DNA of 64,000 bases, taken from assembly GCA_030388725.1 (NCBI GenBank), contig CP128857.1, positions 992,001 to 1,056,000 of the forward strand. Reading direction: 5' to 3'. This DNA is from Prodigiosinella aquatilis. GTDB lineage: Bacteria > Pseudomonadota > Gammaproteobacteria > Enterobacterales > Enterobacteriaceae. This document shows, piece by piece, positions 14,926 through 21,940 of this stretch. The first letter of the stretch is position 1. Each line of letters starts with the position of its first letter. Position numbers and translations under genes: made by a program. Under the pieces are notes generated by a model. That model saw nothing but the letters and a program-made list of their open reading frames with translations, was not told the DNA's origin and searched no databases.

Positions 14926-15954
14926 ATGTCTTTAACACAACTTAACGGTTATCAGTACCAGATTGAAACCATTGAAGTGAATGATGAAACCTCATTTACC
15001 CTGGCTTATTCAACTCAGATAAAACTATTACCTGGAAACGGCGGCATACGCTGGCGCAGTTATCATTCTCGCCAACATCAGGAGAATGAAGCTGTCATGC
15101 TTGCCCAGCGCATGTCGCTAAAACATGGACTGTATGATACCGGTTTTAGTGGCGGAAAAATCGTCGTCAACAGTCGACGTTTACCTACCGAGCAACCAGA
15201 AGTCCTGGCCGCGATAGGTGAGCTACTCAATCGCTATAGAGGCACGATGTTTACCGGTTGTGACATTAATACGTGTAGTAAAGACATGGAATATCTTCGT
15301 AAGTACACTCCTTGGATCCTGAATGCGATGGATAATCCGCAGATTGATACGTCAACGGCGACGGGTTATGGCGTCTGGAGTTCAATTTTTAAAATACTTA
15401 CGCTTCGTCTAAGCCATATCTCTCAACCCCTTATTGCTATTCACGGTATGGGAAAGGTTGGGACTGAGGTCGCCAGACAGTGTATGCAGTTTGGTTGTGA
15501 CGTCGTTGGGTATGACATCAATCCCGTCGCTATATTTCCCGTAGGTGTACGACGAGTAACCGAAGCTGAGTTGTTTAAACAGCCTAGTGACGTGTTTTGT
15601 GTTGCGTCATTGTCGGGTATTTTGACGGTGGATAATGTCCCGCTATTAGAGACCGAATGGGTAGTTAGCAGTGCCAACTCACCGTTCAACCATCCGATTG
15701 CCGAAGAACAACTCATTTCACGTGGAATTCATTACTTGCCCGACTACGTCAGTAATGCTGGGGCCGTTATTTGTGACAGCATTGAAATGGCGTTTGCCGA
15801 TCGCTATAACCAAATGAATCAAGATCAGGTCAATGCGTACGTGCATTTAGTTATTGGTGCCAAAACGGAAGAGCTGCTTCAACGGTCTGCGTTGCTTGAC
15901 TGTGAAGTGGGTAGATTGTTACAGCCGATGATGTCATCACTCTTGGAAGCTTGA
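14926..15954 (+). CDS. Glu/Leu/Phe/Val dehydrogenase-family oxidoreductase
   Basis: The 342-residue protein matches short leucine-dehydrogenase-type enzymes. LKHGLYDTGFSGGKIVV corresponds to the substrate lysine and Gly-Gly-Lys motif, GTMFTGCDINTCSKDMEYL to the loop carrying the catalytic aspartate, and the NAD domain contains IAIHGMGKVGTEVARQC (Gly-x-Gly-x-x-Gly) and DYVSNAGAVICDSIE. Such enzymes interconvert a 2-keto acid and an amino acid with ammonia. In this operon it may aminate a keto intermediate or supply an unusual amino acid. The active-site loop CDINT differs from the usual EDVGT, so a non-standard substrate is likely. It is 27 bp after the polyketide synthase, in line with an operon. 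Confidence 0.82.
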   Translation: MSLTQLNGYQYQIETIEVNDETSFTLAYSTQIKLLPGNGGIRWRSYHSRQHQENEAVMLAQRMSLKHGLYDTGFSGGKIVVNSRRLPTEQPEVLAAIGELLNRYRGTMFTGCDINTCSKDMEYLRKYTPWILNAMDNPQIDTSTATGYGVWSSIFKILTLRLSHISQPLIAIHGMGKVGTEVARQCMQFGCDVVGYDINPVAIFPVGVRRVTEAELFKQPSDVFCVASLSGILTVDNVPLLETEWVVSSANSPFNHPIAEEQLISRGIHYLPDYVSNAGAVICDSIEMAFADRYNQMNQDQVNAYVHLVIGAKTEELLQRSALLDCEVGRLLQPMMSSLLEA

Positions 15955-15962
15955 TACAAGCA

Positions 15963-15981
15963 GGGCCATGACTGATGGCCC
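15963..15981 (+). terminator. Intercistronic hairpin
   Basis: GGGCCAT and ATGGCCC flank a five-base loop just after the dehydrogenase stop. The following ATATTATAAATA is not a T run, so this is at most an attenuator or RNA-stability hairpin between the dehydrogenase gene and the last gene of the operon. Confidence 0.4.
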
Positions 15982-16008
15982 ATATTATAAATAGGAGAAG
16001 TCAGGGTC

Positions 16009-17112
16009 ATGATGATTATTAACAAAGACGCGCTGCGTGCCAAAGTTGAGGCTGAATCACAGGGACGTCGTACGGTTTTGTATACCGCCTGCGGTCAACC
16101 CAGTTATATGTATGTCATGCCGAGCTTTACGATGAAAGAGGTGGCAACCGGCCTTGGAGATAAGCTTCATCCGGCTTTCATCATGCATGGCAGAGGAATT
16201 GCTGAATTCTTTTATGGCTGCTATCCAGGTAGTATTCATCGGGGGGAGTTGCTGAGTTTGCCGAATCAGGAACCGGCATCGGGCCTTAATTTACCTGCGT
16301 TTCGTGAAAAAGTGATGAGAAATGGACCCGGCTGGCATATTGGTACCAACGCAGAATGGTCAGCGTTAATGTTCTGGTGTAGGCACCATCAGTTTGCTGA
16401 GGACGGTAACACTTACTATGGCCGCTCTCATCGGACGGTAGCAGACTCTGGGCGGAGAGTTGAAGGTGAAGTTGGAGCTACCGACGGTAACCCCACGACC
16501 CTGACGGCATCGGGTCCTGCTGGTTGGTACCATGCAGGTAGCCCTGATGGAATAGGCGACCTTTGTGGAAATTTATGGGAATGGCAGGAGGGGGCAAGAC
16601 TACACCAAGGCGAGATTCAGGTTATTCGGGATAACGATGCTGCTGCGGGAGACGTTGAGCAAACCGTTTGGTGGGCTGTCGATATTAATTCTGGTGCTTT
16701 GGTCACGCCGGGAAGTTTCAACAGTACAAAATTTGAATCACCTGAGAACAGTAGAATCGGCAATGCAGGGACGCCTGTACTCAGCTCGAGGATCTTAAAC
16801 TTCAACGGAGAGCCACGAGATAGCAGCAATACGTCTGGCCTGATGGATGGGGCCTTCAACGATATTCAAATGCAAAACCATCTGGTTGCACCACAAATTT
16901 TACAGACGCTAGGAATAACCCCCTGGCATCAGCAAGCCGATGGGGATCAAGTGTATCTTCGTAACTACGGCGAACGTGCCCTTTTGCGCGGAGGAGCTTG
17001 GTATTCTGGTGAGTGCGCCGGACTACGTACGCTTTGCCTAAGCCACACGGCTGACCACGCGAGTTCCACCGTTGGAGCAAGGCCTGCTTTTTATCAGGGT
17101 TTATATTTTTGA
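16009..17112 (+). CDS. FGE-sulfatase/C-type-lectin-fold protein (SUMF1/PvdO-like)
   Basis: The 367-residue protein shows the scattered signatures of the formylglycine-generating-enzyme fold: IGTNAEWSALMFWCR, GIGDLCGNLWEWQEG (the GNxWEW motif), LLRGGAWYSGECAGLRTLC (the RGGxW motif) and VGARPAFY at the C-terminus. The fold occurs in FGE, EgtB-related proteins and PvdO, a pyoverdine-maturation enzyme, and also in phage-type lectin domains. No signal peptide is evident. It is the last gene of the biosynthetic operon, 54 bp after the dehydrogenase with AGGAG upstream. An oxidative tailoring role in the product pathway is a reasonable guess by analogy with PvdO, but a binding function is possible. 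Confidence 0.7.
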   Translation: MMIINKDALRAKVEAESQGRRTVLYTACGQPSYMYVMPSFTMKEVATGLGDKLHPAFIMHGRGIAEFFYGCYPGSIHRGELLSLPNQEPASGLNLPAFREKVMRNGPGWHIGTNAEWSALMFWCRHHQFAEDGNTYYGRSHRTVADSGRRVEGEVGATDGNPTTLTASGPAGWYHAGSPDGIGDLCGNLWEWQEGARLHQGEIQVIRDNDAAAGDVEQTVWWAVDINSGALVTPGSFNSTKFESPENSRIGNAGTPVLSSRILNFNGEPRDSSNTSGLMDGAFNDIQMQNHLVAPQILQTLGITPWHQQADGDQVYLRNYGERALLRGGAWYSGECAGLRTLCLSHTADHASSTVGARPAFYQGLYF

Positions 17113-17125
17113 AATATGTGATATT

Positions 17126-17830
17126 TCAACTTCGGATAGACATCGGAAAATTTTTTCCCTTTGATGGCTCCAGCCTGATACTAATCATAAAAATTCTCTG
17201 TCTATTACGATAATCTGTTGATATGTGAGTTGTTGCTATCATGAATCTTGCTATGTACAAACAATCCATCGTAATTTGGGAAGGCTCATAGTTACACAGC
17301 ATATATGTAAGCGCCGATTTAACCCCATCTACCAATAATACCAACCTCGCGGCATAGTGCGCCTTATGCTGTCGCGCGTAAATGTATGGTGCAACGTACC
17401 CTTCTCGGTTCATATCCAGATAATCCGACCACCATTGCATCATCGCTTTTCGGGCATCAAGGTATTCTGCTTTATGGATGTACGTTGCCCGCACGCTGTT
17501 GCGCTCCTGATGGCTCATCTGGCGCCCAACGGCATCCTGTGACCATAGGCCAGATTCCATCAGTGCGCTAAAGGCCATTGCCCGGAATCCGTGGCCGCAG
17601 ATGTCATTTTTGGTGTCATAACCCATCAGACGCAGCGCCTTGTTGACCGTGTTTCCGTACATCGGTTTATACGGGTTATGGTCGCCGGGGAATACCAGCA
17701 CCTGATGCCCGGAGATTTCCCGTATCTGTTTCAAAATAGCGATGGCCTGCCGGGAGAGGGGAACGATATGCGGGGTGCGCATTTTTGCACCGCGCTCAGA
17801 GTAGCGGACACCAGGGATCGGTAGCTGCCA
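17126..17830 (-). pseudogene. Truncated P4-type tyrosine integrase
   Basis: Only the C-terminal catalytic half survives. Reading from about 17830, the frame gives WQLPIPGVRYSERGAKM, then RTPHIVPLSRQAIAI, with the arginine region CGHGFRAMA, the histidine region GRQMSHQERN and the tyrosine region IHKAEYLDARKAMMQWW. Family similarity ends near 17363 (YIYARQHK); the following 78 residues look unrelated and are probably read-through. The 5' part is cut off at the end of the IS3-family element at 17835. It lies 14 bp beyond the biosynthetic operon and suggests that the operon sits in or beside an old integrative island. No tRNA or att duplication was seen. Confidence 0.85.
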
Positions 17831-17856
17831 ACGAAGTTGACACCCTTATTCGTTTT

Positions 17857-18494
17857 TTACGCTACAGATTTTAGCCCGGTTTCTGGCTTGTCTGGATTCA
17901 GCATTATTACATCTACCCGCTGCCACTGACGGCATGAGGCTGACCACCGTTCCGGTCGGGCTTTTTTAGCCATGTCATACAAGGCTTTTCGTTTTGCCAG
18001 CAGGCTTATATCTTCTCCCTGATGCCGTTGTTCTGGTGTGACATAACTGATCGCGCCATGCCGATGCTCCTTGTTATACCACCGGCTAAAGCCCTCCACC
18101 CAACGCCGGGCTTCAGCCAGATCCAGGAAGCCTGATGACGGCCACGACGGAACATATTTTAGCGTTCTGAACAGCGACTCCACATACGGATTATCGTTGC
18201 TGACTCGTGGTCGGCTGTGCGAACCCGTGATGCTCAGTTCTTCCAGTTTCGCTTTCAGCGTCTGGGATTTCATCGGCGCACCATTGTCGGCATGTAACAC
18301 TAACGGATGGCGGTAACACCGTTCACGTAACACGGTGCGGTGCAGCAGCGCGGCCGCTCTGCCGTGGGACGACGGTCTTCAGCCTGGTGATTCCAGCGCC
18401 GCCAGGTGCTCAGGCTTAACCCTACTTCCCGACAAGCGGGGATCAGACGTACACCGGCGTTCATGGCTTCACGTATCCATCGGATCAGTTGCAC
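17857..18494 (-). pseudogene. IS3-family OrfB transposase, deleted and frameshifted
   Basis: The N-terminal piece (18494 to about 18340) reads MQLIRWIREAMNAGVRLIPA and CREVGLSLSTWRRWN; the C-terminal piece (about 18333 to 17857, another frame) reads HPLVLHADNGAPMKSQ, then SRPRVSNDNPYVESLFRTLK and YNKEHRHGAI, the rve catalytic core. The part between them, which should hold the first catalytic aspartate, is missing. The transposase cannot be active. Confidence 0.85.
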
Positions 18495-18511
18495 GCGTTC
18501 GTGAGCGGGGG

Positions 18512-18994
18512 TCAGTCGTCCTCGTCCGCCTCGCCGTAATACTGATTCAGTTTTTTTCTCAGGACCAGCAGGGCTGCCGCCTCCGCCAGGGCCTTTTCTT
18601 TGCGCGCCAATTCACGCTCCAGCCCTTTGATTTTCTTTTGGGCCTGTTTTTGCGACTGCCGGGTATCGACTTGTGGCGTCTGGAGAAAATCCTGTTTCCA
18701 CTGCGCTATTTGTTCAGGATAAAGCCCTTTGCGACGGCAGTATTCGCTCAGTTCGGCTTCACTGAGTGTGGCGGTTTCAACGATGACGGCAAAACGGGCT
18801 TCTGTCGACCAAAGGTCTGTGGTTTTGTTGGCACCGGGCACTGGTTTTCCCTCCAATTTGGCTTGGACCCGCCAATGATAAAGGGTAGCTTCCGATATCC
18901 CTTCCTGTTGTGCAAGTGCGGTGACGGTCATGTTGTAAGGAGGAAGTAATTTAGCTAATACAGCGGCCTTACGCTCTGGTGAATAACGTTTCAT
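18512..18994 (-). CDS. IS3-family OrfA
   Basis: The 160-residue protein starts MKRYSPERKAAVLAKLLPP at an ATG preceded by GGAG. It has the helix-turn-helix of OrfA proteins (MTVTALAQQEGISEATLYHW) and a C-terminal coiled coil rich in Lys and Glu (KKIKGLERELARKEKALAE). It is the DNA-binding part of the transposase of the surrounding element and looks intact, but its partner OrfB is destroyed. Frame in the same orientation as OrfB, 17 bp upstream of it. Confidence 0.85.
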   Translation of the reverse strand: MKRYSPERKAAVLAKLLPPYNMTVTALAQQEGISEATLYHWRVQAKLEGKPVPGANKTTDLWSTEARFAVIVETATLSEAELSEYCRRKGLYPEQIAQWKQDFLQTPQVDTRQSQKQAQKKIKGLERELARKEKALAEAAALLVLRKKLNQYYGEADEDD

Positions 18995-19069
18995 AACAGG
19001 CTCCGTTGCCCCATAGAGATTTTCAGTCTGGGGTGTCAACTATCCTGCCAGAGGGGGCACCACTGGCAC

Positions 19070-19207
19070 TGTGATGTTGCCAGCGATTTGTTCCGGCGAC
19101 CAGTCCTGATGCATCTTCTCTGCTATGAGTTTACACAATGCGGAGTATCTAATTAGCTTGCATTTACACCCGTTACGACGACGCGAAATATTTACTGGCA
19201 CTGGAAG
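19070..19207 (-). pseudogene. IS30-family transposase fragment
   Basis: Without a start codon, one minus-strand frame reads ISRRRNGCKCKLIRYSALCK and then LIAEKMHQDWSPEQIAGNI. The WSPEQIAG motif is diagnostic of the IS30 transposase between its N-terminal and DDE domains. It abuts the right end of the IS3-family element. It is a short relic. Confidence 0.75.
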
Positions 19208-19272
19208 AGTGAAACTCGTCCTTACTGAAGCAATAAAAAGCTTGTCGAATGTCTCAGGGCTTTCATTACTGG

Positions 19273-19740
19273 TTAGCTCTGTAAAATCAGCTCCATACGC
19301 ATATCAGCCTCAGCATATTTATTCTCTGTCAGGTCCACATCTGTAAACCCATTTCGGCGATAAAGATTAACCGCAGCCACCAGTACACCTGTGGTGAAAA
19401 GGAATATTTTCTTCGCCTTACGTTCCTTTGCGAACTGTATACAACGTTCCATGAGAAGTTGTCCTATTCTGAGGCCTTTATATTTTTCTGTCACAGCCAG
19501 CTTAGCCAGTTCAAACGCCTCACCTTTGCCTGGGATCATCGCAACCGTTCCGACTGTTTCACCATTCAAACGAGCGAAAAAAACAGCTCCTCCTCTTGAA
19601 AGAATATAGCCTTCAGGATCGTTAAGTATTTCAAGATCAACTGGCTCAACGGAGACATATTTCTTCAACCATTCAAGAGATAAGCTAATAAAGTCCTGAC
19701 GGTATTTTTCATGCCATTGTTCGATAACCACGTTTTGCAT
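19273..19740 (-). CDS. GNAT-family N-acetyltransferase
   Basis: The protein of about 155 residues starts at ATG 19740 behind AGGTGG; an upstream in-frame ATG at 19758 adds six residues. The acetyl-CoA-binding motif A is visible as LAKLAVTEKYKGLRIGQLLM (R-x-x-G-x-G/A type), preceded by VGTVAMIPGKGEAFEL and followed by IQFAKERKAKKIFLFT and NLYRRNGF, the usual motif B. It would acetylate a small amine or protein; the substrate is not evident. It is complete although it sits among transposon fragments, so it may be cargo of a past transfer. Confidence 0.85.
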   Translation of the reverse strand: MQNVVIEQWHEKYRQDFISLSLEWLKKYVSVEPVDLEILNDPEGYILSRGGAVFFARLNGETVGTVAMIPGKGEAFELAKLAVTEKYKGLRIGQLLMERCIQFAKERKAKKIFLFTTGVLVAAVNLYRRNGFTDVDLTENKYAEADMRMELILQS

Positions 19741-19980
19741 ATTGCCACCTAATTTCAAAATTCCATTAGTCAGTTAAAGACTTTGCTCTTCACTGATTCA
19801 GCAAGATAAGAACAGGCGCGCTGACCTGCTTACGATAAATGAACACAGCGCAATGTTAGTAACGTCCGCTAGTCATCACCAACTCCTTTTTACCGGGGTG
19901 TAGTGATGTGATGGACGTCTCCCTCAGTTCAAGTCCTGCCACACTTATGTTGAGTATTCTTTTTTCAGAGGAACAGCATC

Positions 19981-20124
19981 ATGAACGCGATAAAAGTTAT
20001 CGGCATCGATCTAGCTAAATCTTTCTTTCAGGTCTGCGTCTGGATGAGCGATATTCATGATACCCGTTCTGTTCTGCACTGGGCCCATAAGCGCGATGAT
20101 GCATTGGGTATAAGGAGTGCTTAG
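19981..20124 (+). pseudogene. IS110-family transposase N-terminal fragment
   Basis: A 47-codon frame starts MNAIKVIGIDLAKSFFQVCV behind AGAGGAA. The IGIDLAK motif is the first acidic site of the DEDD transposase of the IS110 family. The frame stops after GIRSA where an unrelated MFS remnant begins, so nearly all of the transposase is missing. Confidence 0.8.
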
Positions 20125-20444
20125 TTGACCAATCGGTGTCTACTGACAGCTGAGATCCAAAGACCAACGGTCGCCGCGAGGCCACCGATCAGAAATACTG
20201 ATGAATAACTCGAATGATCGGCGAACAACCCCACCACCGGTCCTGTGGCACCATAGGCGAGATCCTGGAATGCAACGAATCCACCGATTGCCGTACCACG
20301 CAAGTGTGACGGTACTTGCTTGACGACCTCTGCACCCATTGCGGGAAACACCATTGAACAGCCAAGGCCGGTTAACAATGCACCAAGCAGAGCAAGTCCG
20401 GGTCCTGGTGCCAGCCATAATAGATATTGCCCACATGCCTCCAC
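20121..20444 (-). pseudogene. MFS transporter, 3' remnant
   Basis: The frame encodes the last third of a 12-helix MFS protein: EACGQYLLWLAPGPG, GCSMVFPAMGAEVVKQVP, LRGTAIGGFVAFQDLAYG and VFLIGGLAATVGLW, resembling YfcJ/YhhS-type sugar-efflux family members. The 5' two thirds are absent; the reading frame is joined directly to an IS3-type OrfA start at 20446. It is therefore non-functional. The stop overlaps the end of the IS110 fragment frame by four bases on the other strand. Confidence 0.8.
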
Positions 20445-20445
20445 A

Positions 20446-20535
20446 GATGCGTTCAGCCAGTTTCAGGGCTTCATTACGGAATTCGGGCGTGTACTGTTTG
20501 CGGGGCGTTTTACTGGTTGATGCCGGTTTTGTCAT
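20446..20535 (-). pseudogene. IS3-family OrfA N-terminal fragment
   Basis: Thirty codons read MTKPASTSKTPRKQYTPEF followed by RNEALKLAERI, the start of an IS1222/ISEhe3-type OrfA. After this the sequence switches to the MFS remnant. The bases to about 20600 upstream of the ATG probably belong to the same element's end. Confidence 0.75.
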
Positions 20536-20611
20536 GAGTAATCACCTCTGGTTGAGAGTTTACTCACCGAGTCGCGTGTCCACTAATGGCGGGTAAGATC
20601 AGTATCGCCTG

Positions 20612-21883
20612 TCATCTGAAATTAAAGTTTTCAAAGTGAATTCTGTTTTTGGGCAGGTGTGTTAATAGCATTTCTCTCATGCCTGTTGGCCCACAAAACC
20701 AATAGTCGCTATGCTGATAGTTGTTTAGTGTTGACGGGACTAATAATCCGTCCTGTTTCTGTACTAAAATTTTCAGAGTAATGCCACACAGTTCGGTGAG
20801 CCGTTTTAATTGCTCCTCGAAGATCAAATCCTGATGGTTATTGACGCAATATATCAGTGTGGTGTGTGGTCTTTTTTCATTCCGTTCAACCAGCGCTTCT
20901 AGCCATGCAATAAACGGTGTTATACCGATGCCGCCAGCGATCCAATAAGTTGTAGTGTTGCTGTTAGACGGTAGGATGAATCGACCATAAGGGCCTTCTA
21001 CAGAAACGGATGCTCCATTTTTAATTGAAGCGTGTAATTTACCCGTGTAATCCCCTAATTTTTTAATTGCAAATGTTAATATGCTGTTTTTTCTATTATA
21101 TTTCATCACGGTAAACGGATGTGAGCCTTCTTTTTCATCGAGGGTTACCAGAGCAAACTGGCCTGGCTGATATTTTTCCACAAATCCTTGTGCTGCGCTG
21201 ATATCTATTTCAATGACATCGTCATTAAGCGATCTACTGGCGATGATATGTCCTGAGAATCGATGCTTTTTGCCTATTTGACCACTGAGACAAAAGAGGG
21301 CGGCGCAAAAACCGGTAGCGGATGTCAACCATGTCAATATACCGAATGATGTCCAACGCAAGGCGGGTGTTACAAGATAAGCACCATGAATTAGCGCTAA
21401 TGCAGCCACAATGGCGGCAATTTTGTGGGTTATTTTGAACTGATTGTAGGGTAGTGCTTTTATAAGGCTGATGATGACAATGATCACTATTCCATAAAAT
21501 GCTATTTCACCCATATCGACCATAAAGCCTCGCCATGGAATCGCGCCATGATTCCGATGTGGTCCAAGGCGGATGAAACCGAACTCAGACAGATAGCGAG
21601 GCGCTTTTGACAAGAGCCAGTGGATGGTGATCATAATGCAGGCAGCTATACCCATTTTTTTATGCAACAAATACAGCTTATCCAACCCACCTAATCGTTG
21701 TTCAATCCAGGATGGACGGGTGGCAAAAATAAGCAGTGTACTGAGCAGAACCGTGGACAATAATCCGGAAAGCTGAATTATCTGATTTCTCCAATATATA
21801 AAATCGACGACGTCATTCTGAACGGGAAGACTTGTCAGCCACGCTATTGCACAGATAGCGATTATTCCAAGTAAGTAATACAT
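20612..21883 (-). CDS. Ferric-reductase-like membrane flavoprotein (FAD/NAD(P)H)
   Basis: The N-terminal half (about residues 1-215) has six hydrophobic helices with histidines placed as in ferric-reductase/YedZ haem domains (LYLLHKKMGIAACIMITIHW, THKIAAIVAALALIHGAY). The C-terminal half is a ferredoxin-reductase module: YQPGQFALVTL and GSHPFTVMKY bind FAD, GASVSVEGPYGRF, YWIAGGIGITPFIAWLEAL and WFCGPTGMREM bind NAD(P)H. It would pass electrons from NAD(P)H across the inner membrane to iron or another acceptor. ATG 21883 follows AGGTGA; a GTG nine bases upstream is the alternative. It lies 57 bp after the P-type ATPase gene on the same strand, so the two may be co-transcribed. Confidence 0.88.
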   Translation of the reverse strand: MYYLLGIIAICAIAWLTSLPVQNDVVDFIYWRNQIIQLSGLLSTVLLSTLLIFATRPSWIEQRLGGLDKLYLLHKKMGIAACIMITIHWLLSKAPRYLSEFGFIRLGPHRNHGAIPWRGFMVDMGEIAFYGIVIIVIISLIKALPYNQFKITHKIAAIVAALALIHGAYLVTPALRWTSFGILTWLTSATGFCAALFCLSGQIGKKHRFSGHIIASRSLNDDVIEIDISAAQGFVEKYQPGQFALVTLDEKEGSHPFTVMKYNRKNSILTFAIKKLGDYTGKLHASIKNGASVSVEGPYGRFILPSNSNTTTYWIAGGIGITPFIAWLEALVERNEKRPHTTLIYCVNNHQDLIFEEQLKRLTELCGITLKILVQKQDGLLVPSTLNNYQHSDYWFCGPTGMREMLLTHLPKNRIHFENFNFR

Positions 21884-21940
21884 ATATGTCACCTCGATAT
21901 CATAATTAGTTTTTCATCACAGGTGAAAATTTGGAATTCA

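Larger units (their letters stand above)
17835..19041 (-). mobile_element. Internally deleted IS3-family insertion sequence
   Basis: The element is bounded by an 11-bp inverted repeat, AGTTGACACCC at 17835-17845 and its exact complement at 19031-19041. It carries orfA and a broken orfB on the minus strand. Flanking trinucleotides do not form an obvious target duplication (CGA and ATC). It interrupts the integrase gene on one side and abuts an IS30 fragment on the other. At about 1.2 kb it is shorter than typical family members because part of orfB is gone. Confidence 0.85.

Noticed and set aside
16981..17112. Variable region of a diversity-generating retroelement in the C-type-lectin-like gene
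   Set aside because: The RGGxW...GARPAF pattern resembles known targets, but there is no reverse transcriptase gene and no template repeat copy of this region in the window.
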